From positions 1,240,001 to 1,304,000 of the forward strand of contig NC_017068.1 of the NCBI RefSeq assembly GCF_000284095.1: a DNA stretch of 64,000 nucleotides. The letters are read 5' to 3'. The notes beneath the pieces were generated by a model. It worked only from the letters and a program-made list of their open reading frames with translations. It did not search any database and was not told where the DNA came from. Source of the stretch: Selenomonas ruminantium subsp. lactilytica TAM6421 (GTDB lineage: Bacteria > Bacillota > Negativicutes > Selenomonadales > Selenomonadaceae). Position numbers and translations under genes: made by a program. Below are positions 51,027-59,593 of the stretch, piece by piece; the stretch's first letter is position 1, and every line of letters begins with the position of its first letter.

Positions 51027-53594
51027 TTGAGTAAGAAAGTAGCGGAGCGCAAGACTGCTCCGCGGCGCAGAAAGGCCTCCGGCAGGAAGAAGGCAGCGGC
51101 CAAACCTGCCGCCAATCCCGAACGCAAGTATGAACTATGGGGCCTTTTCTTAGTGGCGGTAAGCCTTATCTCCATTTGTGGTCTTTGCGGCCTGAATGTC
51201 GGCTTTGTCGGGGTGTACTTTGCCAAATGCCTGCATTATATGTTTGGCGTTGGGGCAATCGTTATTTCCTTGCTGATTCTATTGATTGGCTATCAGTATA
51301 TTGTCAAGCATCATGGATTGGTGTACAGCCCCAGATTTTTCGGCTTGGGACTGCTGTTTCTGTCGGTGCTGGCTATCTGGCATCACTGTGTCATAGATCC
51401 CGGAGCAGAAATCCTGCCGGAAAGCCTGCCCAAAGGCGGTGGGCTGCTGGCAGGCGGACTGCTGCTGATCCTGCGCAAGTTCTTTGGCGTGGATGGCTCC
51501 ATAATCCTGCTGGGGGCCGGCGTGATCGGCTCCATCCTGCTGAGCACCACCTGGTCCTTGGCCAATGGCGTCCTGCGTACCCAGCGCACAGCGGCCAAAA
51601 GTGCCGCCGCCACAGGCAAGGCTATGGCCGTAGCCTATGAGAAGGTGGCCGATGTCAGTGAACGGATGGAAGAAAAAGTGGTGGAGAAGGTCAAATCCTC
51701 CTTTTACAATCAGGAGGACGATGACCATTTTGCCCAGGCGCCACTGGATAGCACGGCGAAAGAAAAGCCGGAAGCAGTTGTGGCGGCTGATACCTTGGCA
51801 GAAGAACCTGCTGCGGAAGATCTGCCTAAGTTTACCATCGAATATGGCCGCAGTGACGATGAGCCGGAAAATGAGGCTGAAGAGGAAGAAATGGGGCTGG
51901 CTGAGGATTTTGTGCCCCTTGACATGTCAAATGACCGGTCAAATCTGACACGTCAGATTGACATTCAACCAGCTATCCATGTGGCCCAGCCTAAACCTGT
52001 GGCGCCTTCGGCCAAACCGATGAAGGATGCAGCCAAGCGTACTGCCATGCCCAGCTATGGGGAAATCGCCCCCATCAGGCCGGCGGCGGCAATCCTGGAC
52101 GGCTCGGAAAAGGCTGTGGAGGAAGTGCCTAAGCCTGTCAAGCCCTATGAACTGCCCAAGGTCACGGAAATCCTGAGCAAACATGTCAAGGCCAAGAATA
52201 CGGAACTGGAGCGGGAGATTGCCGATAACGCGATAACCCTGCAGCAGACTTTGGCTGACTTCAAGGTCAAGGCCAATATCCTCAATGCCTGCCACGGGCC
52301 AGCGGTTACCCGCTATGAGCTGGAGCCGGCCCCTGGGGTGAAAGTCAGCAAGATCACCAATCTGGCAGACGATATTGCCCTGCGTCTGGCAGCGGCCTCT
52401 GTGCGCATCGAACAGATTCCCGGCAAGAGCGCCATCGGCATCGAGGTGCCCAATAAGGAACTGGAAGGCGTGCAGCTGCGGGAGGTATTGGAAAACACCA
52501 AGTTCGACAAGGCAAAATCCAAGCTTACCGTCGGTCTGGGCATGGATATCGGCGGTCAGGGCATCTTTGCCGATCTGGGCAAGATGCCCCATCTGCTGGT
52601 GGCCGGTGCCACAGGTTCAGGTAAGTCCGTCTGCATCAATACCCTGATTACCAGCATTCTCTTCAAGGCCAAGCCGGATGAAGTGAAGTTTATCCTGGTG
52701 GATCCCAAGATGGTGGAGCTGTCCAATTACAACGGCATTCCCCATCTGATGGTGCCGGTGGTGACAGACGCGAAGAAAGCAGCATCGGTACTCAACTGGT
52801 CGGTACAGGAAATGGAGAAGCGCTACAGCAAGTTTGCGGAAAAGGGTGTCCGCAATATGCAGGGCTATAATGACAGTTTCCCCGATGATAAGATGCCGGC
52901 CATCGTCATCATCATCGACGAGTTGGCCGACCTCATGATGGTAGCCCCCCATGACGTGGAAGATGCCATCTGCCGCCTGGCTCAGAAGGCCCGTGCTGCC
53001 GGCATCCATATGGTGCTGGCAACCCAGAGACCGTCTGTAGACGTTATCACAGGCATTATCAAGGCCAATGTGCCGTCAAGAATTTCCTTTGCGGTGTCCA
53101 GTCAGATTGACTCCCGTACAATCCTCGACCGCAGCGGTGCTGAAAAGCTGCTGGGCCGCGGCGATATGCTCTTTTTCCCCATCGGTGCCTCCAAGCCCCG
53201 CCGTGTGCAGGGTGCTTTTATCAGCGATGGGGAAGTGGAAAAGCTGCTGGATTTCATCCGCGCCCAAGGACAGGAAATGGAACCCAATGAGGAAATCGAA
53301 GCCTTCACCCAGCGGGAAATGGAAGCAGCCAATGAAGAAGAAAGCGGCAAAGGCGGTGCCCGCAGTGCACCGAAAACCGATGCCTTGCTGAATGATGCGG
53401 TCAATCTCGTCATGAGCACCGGACAGGCCTCGGCCTCCAGCATCCAGCGCCGCTTCCATATCGGCTATACCCGGGCCGCAAGGCTGATTGACACCATGGA
53501 AGAGCTCAACATCGTGGGCCCCAACCTGGGCAGCAAGCCTCGGGAGATATTGATGACAACAGAAGAAGCATTGGACGTGCTGGCAAATACATGA
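51027..53594 (+). CDS. ftsK: DNA translocase FtsK/SpoIIIE
   Basis: Membrane-anchored motor that pumps chromosome ends through the closing septum. The 855-residue protein has a basic N-terminal tail ([10 protein letters not shown]), about four membrane helices (roughly residues 35-180), and an acidic, low-complexity linker (about 210-380). The RecA-like motor has Walker [17 protein letters not shown] near residue 528, [13 protein letters not shown] and [18 protein letters not shown]-type [19 protein letters not shown]-terminal gamma winged-helix domain ([26 protein letters not shown]) recognises polar DNA sequences. TTG start after GAGGTGATCCC. The linker carries a translated TTTGAC-type repeat at bases 51918-51965. 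Confidence 0.97.
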   Translation: MSKKVAERKTAPRRRKASGRKKAAAKPAANPERKYELWGLFLVAVSLISICGLCGLNVGFVGVYFAKCLHYMFGVGAIVISLLILLIGYQYIVKHHGLVYSPRFFGLGLLFLSVLAIWHHCVIDPGAEILPESLPKGGGLLAGGLLLILRKFFGVDGSIILLGAGVIGSILLSTTWSLANGVLRTQRTAAKSAAATGKAMAVAYEKVADVSERMEEKVVEKVKSSFYNQEDDDHFAQAPLDSTAKEKPEAVVAADTLAEEPAAEDLPKFTIEYGRSDDEPENEAEEEEMGLAEDFVPLDMSNDRSNLTRQIDIQPAIHVAQPKPVAPSAKPMKDAAKRTAMPSYGEIAPIRPAAAILDGSEKAVEEVPKPVKPYELPKVTEILSKHVKAKNTELEREIADNAITLQQTLADFKVKANILNACHGPAVTRYELEPAPGVKVSKITNLADDIALRLAAASVRIEQIPGKSAIGIEVPNKELEGVQLREVLENTKFDKAKSKLTVGLGMDIGGQGIFADLGKMPHLLVAGATGSGKSVCINTLITSILFKAKPDEVKFILVDPKMVELSNYNGIPHLMVPVVTDAKKAASVLNWSVQEMEKRYSKFAEKGVRNMQGYNDSFPDDKMPAIVIIIDELADLMMVAPHDVEDAICRLAQKARAAGIHMVLATQRPSVDVITGIIKANVPSRISFAVSSQIDSRTILDRSGAEKLLGRGDMLFFPIGASKPRRVQGAFISDGEVEKLLDFIRAQGQEMEPNEEIEAFTQREMEAANEEESGKGGARSAPKTDALLNDAVNLVMSTGQASASSIQRRFHIGYTRAARLIDTMEELNIVGPNLGSKPREILMTTEEALDVLANT
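51918..51965. repeat. TTTGAC-type repeat embedded in the ftsK coding linker
   Basis: Contains TTGACATGTCAAAT (shared with 41377-41390), GACCGGTCA (shared with 16125-16133) and GTCAGATTGAC (shared with 16130-16140). It is in frame and encodes [14 protein letters not shown] within the disordered linker, where an insertion would be tolerated. Confidence 0.6.
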
Positions 53595-53606
53595 TGATAT
53601 GTGGGC

Positions 53607-53650
53607 GGTTTGACAGGTCAAATTTGATAAGTCAAACTGCCTGCTTTTGT
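53607..53650 (+). terminator. TTTGAC-type repeat folding as a terminator-like hairpin after ftsK
   Basis: GGCGGTTTGAC and GTCAAACTGCC form an 11-bp stem with one wobble, enclosing AGGTCAAATTTGATAA; TGCTTTTGTTTG follows. It belongs to the same repeat family and probably ends ftsK transcription. Confidence 0.55.
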
Positions 53651-53672
53651 TTGTGAAATTGAGGTAATTGCA

Positions 53673-53957
53673 TTGGTAAAACTAACAGGTTACTATCAGC
53701 TGCCGGGCGCATTGCCGCAGTCGGTAGATTTTGAGGACTTATTCGACAAATCGTTCATGCGCAAGTATACGAACTATCGTACTTTCGAGAAATTCCTGCA
53801 GGGTGGCAGATTCCATATCACATCCCAGCAGGAGTTCGAGGCCCTTCCCGAAGAGCAGATGGACAAACACGTTGCCAGGACTACAAGATTTGGTAGTTGG
53901 GCAGAAATGATTGACTTCGCAACGGATATCTACGCACGGAAACAGATGCAGCAATAA
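53673..53957 (+). CDS. Uncharacterised 94-residue protein
   Basis: Unrecognised small soluble protein; no membrane helix or signal peptide. Notable stretches are GYYQLPGALPQSVDFEDLF, the aromatic/basic FMRKYTNYRTFEKFLQ and a C-terminal FGSWAEMIDFATDIYARK. TTG start, eight bases after GAGG. It stands between ftsK's hairpin and the trmL promoter, so it may have its own promoter or rely on read-through. The balanced amino-acid composition and good ribosome site argue that it is real. Confidence 0.7.
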   Translation: MVKLTGYYQLPGALPQSVDFEDLFDKSFMRKYTNYRTFEKFLQGGRFHITSQQEFEALPEEQMDKHVARTTRFGSWAEMIDFATDIYARKQMQQ

Positions 53958-53984
53958 GTGCAGGCAGGTTTTTTCAGAGCTTTA

Positions 53985-54013
53985 TTGCCCTTTTCGCCAT
54001 AATTCGCTATAAT
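53985..54013 (+). promoter_or_regulatory. Promoter of trmL
   Basis: TTGCCC (53985-53990), 17-base spacer, TATAAT (54008-54013), 34 bases before the TTG start. Confidence 0.65.
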
Positions 54014-54046
54014 AGGTTCGTTGAAAAAAATTCGAGGTGTACGAGA

Positions 54047-54538
54047 TTGCATATTGTATTGATAGAGCCGGAGATTCCCGGCAACACGGGTAATATTGCT
54101 CGGCTTTGTGCCGCTACCGGCATTGAACTCCATCTGGTCAAGCCCTTGGGCTTTTCGACGGATGACAAGCATTTGAAGCGGGCGGGGCTGGATTACTGGC
54201 ATTTGGTCAAGGTTCATTATCACAAGAACTTTGATGAGGTGCTGGAAAAATACCCGAACCATAATTTTTACTATTGTTCCACGAAGGCTCCCCATGCCCA
54301 TACAGAGGTACAATATACTTCTGAAGATATGCTGGTATTTGGCAAGGAGTCGGCGGGGATTCCCGAAGAAATCCTCAATGAGCATTGGGATTCCTGTGTG
54401 CGCATTCCCATGATTGAGGATGCCCGTTCCCTGAATCTGTCCAATGCCGTGGCGGTGGTGGCTTATGAAGCCCTGCGGCAGCTGGATTTCGGGCAGCTTG
54501 AGGAAGTCGGCCCGGGACTGCGTATGTGGAAGAAATAA
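54047..54538 (+). CDS. trmL: tRNA (cytidine(34)-2'-O)-methyltransferase TrmL
   Basis: SPOUT-family enzyme that 2'-O-methylates the wobble base of leucine tRNAs. The 163-residue protein is the minimal SPOUT form. It begins HIVLIEPEIPGNTGNIARLCAATG, has VKPLGFSTDDKHLKRAGLDYW, the knot motif VFGKESAGIPEEIL near residue 97, and IPMIEDARSLNLSNAVAVVAYEALRQ near the end, all diagnostic. TTG start after GAGGTGTACGAGA. murB starts 27 bases after the stop, so the two are likely in one message. Confidence 0.95.
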   Translation: MHIVLIEPEIPGNTGNIARLCAATGIELHLVKPLGFSTDDKHLKRAGLDYWHLVKVHYHKNFDEVLEKYPNHNFYYCSTKAPHAHTEVQYTSEDMLVFGKESAGIPEEILNEHWDSCVRIPMIEDARSLNLSNAVAVVAYEALRQLDFGQLEEVGPGLRMWKK

Positions 54539-54565
54539 AGAGGTAAAAAGGAAGAGAAAGCAACA

Positions 54566-55480
54566 ATGATTAATGAAAATTTCCTGGCGGCATGCCGTGA
54601 ATTTCTCCAACCGGAGCAGATCATGTTGGATGCTCCCATGAGTGAACATACTACCTTCAAGATTGGCGGCCCTGCAGACTGCCTGCTGAAACCGGCCAAT
54701 TTGGGTGAAACGCAGAAGATTCTCCAGCTGGTCAAGGAATATGAGCTGCCATTGACCTTCGTGGGCAATGGTTCCAATATGCTCGTGCGAGATAAGGGAA
54801 TCCGTGGGGTAGTGGTGAACTTTGCCGATACGATCAATACCATCAAGGTGGAAGGCACGAAGATGACTGTGGGGGCTGGTGCACTGCTGAAGGATGTGGC
54901 TGAGGCTGCTGCCAAGCATAGCCTAGCCGGTATGGAATTTGCCTGCGGCATCCCGGGCAGCATGGGCGGCGCCGTCTTTATGAATGCCGGCGCCTATGGC
55001 GGCGAGACCAAGAGTGTGGTCAAGGGCGTCCGTGCTGTTACCCGCGAGGGGGAAATCAAGACCTATGCGTTGGATGAACTGGAGCTGGGCTATCGTCATA
55101 GCATTTTCCAGAGTAATGGCGAAGCTATTGTGGAAGTGGAGTTGGAACTTACCCCCGGCAGCGAAGAGGAAATCCGGGCCGGTATCGCTGACTACACCAA
55201 CCGCCGGGAAAGCAAGCAGCCTTTGGAAATGCCCAGTGCCGGCAGCACATTCAAGCGTCCGGAAGGCTATTTTGCCGGTACGCTGATTGACCAGACAGGC
55301 CTTAAAGGCTTGTCCGTAGGCGGTGCCCAGGTTTCCACCAAGCATGCCGGCTTTGTGGTCAACAAAGGCGGCGCAACTGCAGCCGATGTGGTGAACCTCA
55401 TTCATGAAGTGCAGAAACGGGTTAAGGAAGCCCACGGTGTGGAGCTGCAGCCCGAAGTGCGCATGATTGGCGAAAAATAA
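54566..55480 (+). CDS. murB: UDP-N-acetylmuramate dehydrogenase
   Basis: FAD/NADPH enzyme that reduces UDP-GlcNAc-enolpyruvate to UDP-MurNAc in peptidoglycan synthesis. The 304-residue protein is of the type II (Gram-positive-like) form. It starts with MSEHTTFKIGGPADC, then the FAD region FVGNGSNMLVRDKGIRGVVV, the AGMEFACGIPGSMGGAVFMNAGAYGG block near residue 120, the catalytic GYRHSIFQ, PSAGSTFKRPEGYFAG and a final GVELQPEVRMIGE. The ATG follows AAGGAAGAGAAAGCAAC. Transcription probably ends in a hairpin that overlaps the next gene's ribosome site. Confidence 0.97.
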   Translation: MINENFLAACREFLQPEQIMLDAPMSEHTTFKIGGPADCLLKPANLGETQKILQLVKEYELPLTFVGNGSNMLVRDKGIRGVVVNFADTINTIKVEGTKMTVGAGALLKDVAEAAAKHSLAGMEFACGIPGSMGGAVFMNAGAYGGETKSVVKGVRAVTREGEIKTYALDELELGYRHSIFQSNGEAIVEVELELTPGSEEEIRAGIADYTNRRESKQPLEMPSAGSTFKRPEGYFAGTLIDQTGLKGLSVGGAQVSTKHAGFVVNKGGATAADVVNLIHEVQKRVKEAHGVELQPEVRMIGEK

Positions 55481-55494
55481 ATAAGCAGGAATTT

Positions 55495-55546
55495 TCCACT
55501 CCTTTACGGAATTATACCTATATAAATCCGAAAGGAGTGGATTTTT
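55495..55546 (+). promoter_or_regulatory. Hairpin that acts as murB terminator and covers the next gene's ribosome site
   Basis: TCCACTCCTTT (55495-55505) pairs with AAAGGAGTGGA (55531-55541), extended by CGGA/TCCG (55507-55510/55527-55530). TTTTT then the ATG at 55547 follow. The AAAGGAG ribosome-binding site is inside the right arm, so the folded form would both stop transcription and block translation. Confidence 0.65.
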
Positions 55547-57160
55547 ATGCGGTTGGAATTTTTGGGCGCAGCCCATACCGTGACAGGTTCCTGCTATCTT
55601 TTGGAGACGCAGGAAAAGCAATTCCTTATTGATTGTGGCATGTTCCAAGGAGCACGGCGGATCCGGGAGCTGAATTATGAAAGCTTTCCTTTTAATCCTG
55701 CAGGGATAGATGCCGTCATCCTGACGCATGCCCATGTGGATCATTGTGGTCTGATTCCGAAACTCGTGAAAGATGGTTTCAAGGGCACAGTATATGCCAC
55801 CCAGGCTACCTGCGATCTGGCACAGATCATGCTGCCGGATTCAGCTTTTATCCAGCAGTCGGATGCGGAATCCTTCAATCGCAAGAACCAACGGCGGGGC
55901 GAGGAGCCCGTGGAGCCGATCTATTCCATTGACGATGCGATGGATGCGCTGAAGCATTTTGTGCCCATGCCTTATGAGCAGGAATTCACTTTGGGAGATA
56001 ATGTCAAGGTCAGATTCTTTGATGCCGGCCATATTATCGGTTCCGCTATTGTGGATCTGCAGGTGACGGAAGGGGAAAAGATCACAAAACTGGTCTTCTC
56101 CGGCGACTTGGGGCAGCCCAAGCAGCCTATCATCAAAGATCCCACCGTGATTACCGGAGCGGATTTCCTCGTGGTGGAATCCACCTATGGCGATCGCAAG
56201 CATAAGACCTATGATAAAGAGACAAAGCTTCTGGAAATCGTCAATGACACCATGGATAGGGGCGGTAATGTGATCATTCCCTCTTTTGCCGTGGGGCGTA
56301 CGCAGACGCTGTTGTATTATTTCTATAATCTGTGGAAACAGGGACGCCTGGACGGGGATATTCCCATCATTCTGGACAGCCCGCTGGCCATCAATGCCAC
56401 CCGTATCTTTATGAAGAATTATCAGGAGTTCAGTGAAGAAGCCATCAAGATGTTTGGCAACAGCGAGAAGCTGACGGAATTTCCGCAGCTCAGGATCTGC
56501 AAGAGTCCCGAGGAATCACGGGCCTTGAACAGTTCCGAGGGTTCGGCCATCATCATCTCGGCTTCGGGTATGGCCGATGCCGGACGTATCCTGCACCATC
56601 TGAAACACAATCTTTGGCGGCCGGAATCCACCATCCTCTTTGTGGGCTATCAGGCTGAAGGCAGTTTGGGGCGGCGGCTGGTGGAAGGCATCAAGCGCGT
56701 GCGTGTCATGGGTGAGGAAGTGGCGGTCAAAGCTCAGATTCAGGTTATGAACGGTTTTTCTGCCCATGCCGATACGGACCAGCTTATGGATTGGATCACG
56801 AATTTCCAAAATCCCAAACCGGCCAAGATTTTCATCGTCCATGGTGAGGCGCAGGGGCAGGAGTTCATGAAGAGCCGCATTCAGAAGGAATATCAGGGGG
56901 AAGCCTATATCCCGTTCCGTGGGGACGCTGTCGTTATTCATGGTCGGGCCTGTGAGTTGCAGCCTTCCAATATTCCCGAGGTTTCTGTGGAAGTGGAGAT
57001 GGAAGAACAACTGGCTATCTTCGATGCCGAATATCGTAGCCTGCGGCATAAGGTCCTGCAACTGGCTGTCCGTCAGCCCAAGACCATGGAGCCGCTATTG
57101 AAGGCCATCACCAAAGGGTTCAATTATCTCAAGAAGCTTTTTGCTCCGTTCAATATATAA
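55547..57160 (+). CDS. Beta-CASP metallo-beta-lactamase-fold protein (RNA-processing type)
   Basis: Resembles bacterial relatives of the CPSF-73 nucleases. The 537-residue protein starts MRLEFLGAAHTVTGSCYLLE. It has the zinc motif LTHAHVDHCGLIPKL near residue 64, VFSGDLGQPKQPI, ESTYGDRKH, then the beta-CASP domain with IPSFAVGRTQTLLYYFYNL and IIISASGMADAGRILHHLKH. The RNA-specificity segment NGFSAHADTDQLMDW and VHGEAQGQ follow. The C-terminal 70 residues after this domain are a helical extension. It differs from RNase J, so the RNA target is unknown. Its ribosome site is sequestered in a hairpin (55495-55546). Confidence 0.9.
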   Translation: MRLEFLGAAHTVTGSCYLLETQEKQFLIDCGMFQGARRIRELNYESFPFNPAGIDAVILTHAHVDHCGLIPKLVKDGFKGTVYATQATCDLAQIMLPDSAFIQQSDAESFNRKNQRRGEEPVEPIYSIDDAMDALKHFVPMPYEQEFTLGDNVKVRFFDAGHIIGSAIVDLQVTEGEKITKLVFSGDLGQPKQPIIKDPTVITGADFLVVESTYGDRKHKTYDKETKLLEIVNDTMDRGGNVIIPSFAVGRTQTLLYYFYNLWKQGRLDGDIPIILDSPLAINATRIFMKNYQEFSEEAIKMFGNSEKLTEFPQLRICKSPEESRALNSSEGSAIIISASGMADAGRILHHLKHNLWRPESTILFVGYQAEGSLGRRLVEGIKRVRVMGEEVAVKAQIQVMNGFSAHADTDQLMDWITNFQNPKPAKIFIVHGEAQGQEFMKSRIQKEYQGEAYIPFRGDAVVIHGRACELQPSNIPEVSVEVEMEEQLAIFDAEYRSLRHKVLQLAVRQPKTMEPLLKAITKGFNYLKKLFAPFNI

Positions 57161-57191
57161 AATGTATATAGATGTATACCGGATAACTGTC

Positions 57192-57220
57192 TTGACGCTT
57201 GACCGTATAATTGATATATT
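57192..57220 (+). promoter_or_regulatory. Promoter of the small gene at 57270
   Basis: TTGACG (57192-57197), 17-base spacer, TATATT (57215-57220). Confidence 0.65.
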
Positions 57221-57269
57221 AAATGAGTTAGAGAATGAAATATCGTTTTTTCGGAGGATATAGAATTTA

Positions 57270-57578
57270 ATGGAGTTTATTGAACGCGTCAAGAAAATCA
57301 GTAATGCCTGGGAGCCGGAGCTCTGCCGCCATACGGTAGATCGTGACGAACGGGTGTGCATGGATATTTATCATACAGGTGCATTGGTGCCGGAACGTCA
57401 TAAGATGACCATGGAACGGGCAACAGAATATATCAGTGGTATGGCAGCGGTAATGGATATCAAAAGCATGTTGCGGGATATTGACCATATCACCATACGC
57501 AGTGATAAGGATAGCCGGATGATCTATCGGCTGACAACCCGCTTTGGCTATGCGGAAGAAGAATTCAAGGCTGTTTAA
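57270..57578 (+). CDS. Uncharacterised 102-residue protein
   Basis: Unrecognised soluble protein. It begins MEFIERVKKISNAWEPELC, contains HTVDRDERVCMDIYHTGAL, and then ISGMAAVMDIKSMLRDIDHI and a C-terminal YRLTTRFGYAEEEFKAV. It has two cysteines and no membrane helix or signal peptide. A good promoter and GGAGG 12 bases before the ATG support it as a real gene. It lies just upstream of the cobalamin-riboswitch promoter and has no visible terminator. Confidence 0.7.
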   Translation: MEFIERVKKISNAWEPELCRHTVDRDERVCMDIYHTGALVPERHKMTMERATEYISGMAAVMDIKSMLRDIDHITIRSDKDSRMIYRLTTRFGYAEEEFKAV

Positions 57579-57590
57579 GGATAAATTATT

Positions 57591-57627
57591 TTATTGTATT
57601 GACAATAAAAAAAATTTATGCTAATAT
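57591..57627 (+). promoter_or_regulatory. Promoter with overlapping palindrome ahead of the cobalamin riboswitch
   Basis: TTGACA (57599-57604), 17-base spacer, TAATAT (57622-57627). TTATTGT and ACAATAA form a palindrome (57591-57608) that covers the -35 element, a likely repressor site of unknown type. Confidence 0.65.
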
Positions 57628-57649
57628 TTGTCTTGTAAACGAACCAATA

Positions 57650-57850
57650 GAATATAGGTTGGGTCAGGTGTCATAGACTTAATAGGGAAGTCGGTATAAG
57701 CCGACGCGGTCCCGCCACTGTAACAGGGAGTTTATCTGCATAGTTACGTCACTGGAGATTTTTCTTTGGGAAGGCGCAGATAAATGATGATCTGGAGCCA
57801 GGAGAACTGCCTGATTAACAATCGCCGTTTGACCTGCGAGTGATGGGGAT
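57650..57850 (+). ncRNA. Cobalamin (adenosylcobalamin-type) riboswitch
   Basis: The leader contains the core landmarks of the B12 riboswitch in order: AATAGGGAAGTCGGTATAAG, CCGACGCGGTCCCGCCACTG, TAACAGGGAG, and the B12 box AGCCAGGAGAACTGCC (57796-57811). The canonical box has GAGACCTGCC, a single difference. Downstream are two hairpin terminators (57920-57951 and 58052-58085), consistent with transcriptional attenuation when cobalamin is bound. The controlled gene is the GntP-like permease at 58153. The precise ends are approximate. Confidence 0.93.
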
Positions 57851-57919
57851 GGAGATTTATCGGTACTGAAAAGTTCTTGGAGCCTGAGTTAGTGTGGGTA
57901 TTTTCGAGTAGCGTAAATA

Positions 57920-57952
57920 AGCTCTTCCCTACGCGGGAGGAGCTATTATTTT
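57920..57952 (+). terminator. First leader terminator after the riboswitch
   Basis: AGCTCTTCCC / GGGAGGAGCT with one wobble, then ATTATTTT. An alternative GCGTA/TACGC pairing (57911-57915/57930-57934) would use the loop of this hairpin. Confidence 0.7.
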
Positions 57953-58051
57953 GCCTATTTTTGTCGAAAAGTTTTTCCTGTTAGTGGACTAACAGGGAGA
58001 AATGCTCATACATTTCATTCAGTTCTATGGATTGGCTGTGTTCGTCGCAGC

Positions 58052-58085
58052 AGCTCCGATAGCTATATCGGGGCTTATTTTTTTC
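58052..58085 (+). terminator. Second leader terminator
   Basis: AGCTCCGATA / TATCGGGGCT with one wobble pair and a four-base loop, then TATTTTTTTCC. A CCTGTTAG/CTAACAGG hairpin lies just upstream at about 57978-57997. No other gene is evident between 57579 and 58152. Confidence 0.7.
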
Positions 58086-58152
58086 CATTTACATAGGGAC
58101 AGTGTTCCCAAAAGACTATCGGGGATAGTGGATATTAATTTGAGGGGAGTCT

Positions 58153-59580
58153 TTGGACACCATGGAAGCACTTTGTATCGGATTAGCACTTTTAGGACTT
58201 ATGTATTTTGCCTACCGTGGCTGGTCAATCATCTTGATTGCGCCATTTTTCGCGGGATTGGCGGCACTGGCCAGTATGTTTGATATCCTGCCGGTGTATA
58301 GTGAACTTTACATGACGAGATTGGCGGAGTATGTCAAGACGTATTATCCAGTCTTTCTCTTCGGTGCAGTGTTCGCTAAATTGATGGAAAAAGGTGGGCT
58401 GGCCTCGGCTATTGCCGGTAAGATTGTGGATGTGTTAGGGGAAAAACGCGCCATACTCGCCGTGCTGATGGGCTGTGGTGCCTTGACTTATGGCGGTTTG
58501 TCTGTATTTGTCGTGGCTTTTGTCATGTATCCCTTTGGCGCGGTGGTATTCAAAAAAGCGGATATTCCGAAACGGCTGCTGCCGGCGGCTTTGTGGGTTG
58601 GTATTTTCTCTTTCGCTATGGTATCCCTTCCTGGAACTCCGCAAATTCAGAATATTATTCCGTCCTCTTATTTTCAGACAAGTACTTGGGCTGCACCAGG
58701 GATCGGCCTGTTTGCCTCTCTGCTGTTCCTGCTGATCGGCTGGGGCTGGATTGGCCGCCGGGCAAAACTTTTGCAGGCACAGGGCGAGGGCTATGGCGAT
58801 CATGGCAGTGATGGCCAGAAGAAACGTCATCCGAAAATCAATATTCCCTGGTACTGGGCTATGGTACCGCTGCTTATGGTCATTGTGATCAACGTGATCC
58901 TTTCCAATCCTTTTGGCTGGGAATGGGGCTTCCATTGGAATGAGGAAAGCCTGGCAGCCTTTGTGCCTTTGAAATTAACCTTGCTGGCTTCTCATGTAGG
59001 TAAGGTTTCGGCTATCTGGTCCATCAGCGTGGCCTTGATTCTGAGCAGTATGGCAGCTGCCTATATTGGCCGTCATCGCCTGAAGGTGACGGATGGCTTC
59101 CTGCCCACGGTTAACTATGCAGCCTTGTCCTCCGGTTCGGCAGCACTTAATGTTGCTTCCGGTTATGCATTCGGCTGCGTTATCACGGCAATGCCGGGCT
59201 TTGCACCGGTGACGGAATGGCTGGTAGGCATTGCGGCATCCTTTGGCCCGCTTTTGTCTGCGGTTATCACCACGAACATCATGTGTGGCATCACCGGCTC
59301 GGCCTCTGGTGGTCTGACCATTGCTTTGTCGGCGTTAGGTGATCAGTGGGCTGCGATGGCGATTGCCGCCGGAATCCCGCTGGAAGTTCTCCATCGTATC
59401 GTGGCAGTGGCTTCTGTCGGTATTGACCCTGTGCCACACTGTGGTGCTTTGGTAACCTTGTTGGCCATCTGTGGTTTGTCCCATAAGGAGTCCTATTTCG
59501 ATATTGCCATGATTATGGGCATGAAGTTCTTAGTGCCGTTCCTGTGCATCCTGTTCTATATGCTGACGGGCATCTGTTGA
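58153..59580 (+). CDS. GntP-like inner-membrane permease under cobalamin riboswitch control
   Basis: Transporter with about twelve hydrophobic segments over 475 residues. Landmarks are APFFAGLAALAS, AVFAKLMEKGGLASAIAGKIVDVLG, GVCG-like GCGALTYGGLSVFVVAF, SLPGTPQIQNIIPSSYF and a C-terminal GITGSASGGLTIALSALG with HRIVAVASVGIDPVPHCGALVTLL. These resemble the gluconate/H+ symporter (GntP) and related carboxylate permeases. The substrate is unknown. The TTG at 58153 is very close to its GAGGGGAG site; the ATG at 58162 is an alternative with longer spacing. Its leader contains a cobalamin riboswitch with tandem terminators, so it should be repressed by B12. Confidence 0.82.
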   Translation: MDTMEALCIGLALLGLMYFAYRGWSIILIAPFFAGLAALASMFDILPVYSELYMTRLAEYVKTYYPVFLFGAVFAKLMEKGGLASAIAGKIVDVLGEKRAILAVLMGCGALTYGGLSVFVVAFVMYPFGAVVFKKADIPKRLLPAALWVGIFSFAMVSLPGTPQIQNIIPSSYFQTSTWAAPGIGLFASLLFLLIGWGWIGRRAKLLQAQGEGYGDHGSDGQKKRHPKINIPWYWAMVPLLMVIVINVILSNPFGWEWGFHWNEESLAAFVPLKLTLLASHVGKVSAIWSISVALILSSMAAAYIGRHRLKVTDGFLPTVNYAALSSGSAALNVASGYAFGCVITAMPGFAPVTEWLVGIAASFGPLLSAVITTNIMCGITGSASGGLTIALSALGDQWAAMAIAAGIPLEVLHRIVAVASVGIDPVPHCGALVTLLAICGLSHKESYFDIAMIMGMKFLVPFLCILFYMLTGIC

Positions 59581-59593
59581 TTGGTTAAAAATT

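Noticed and set aside
58002-58283. 93-codon frame in the riboswitch leader overlapping the permease start
   Set aside because: Its ribosome site is too close, it passes through a terminator hairpin and it overlaps the permease by 130 bases in another frame. A leader peptide is possible but not supported.
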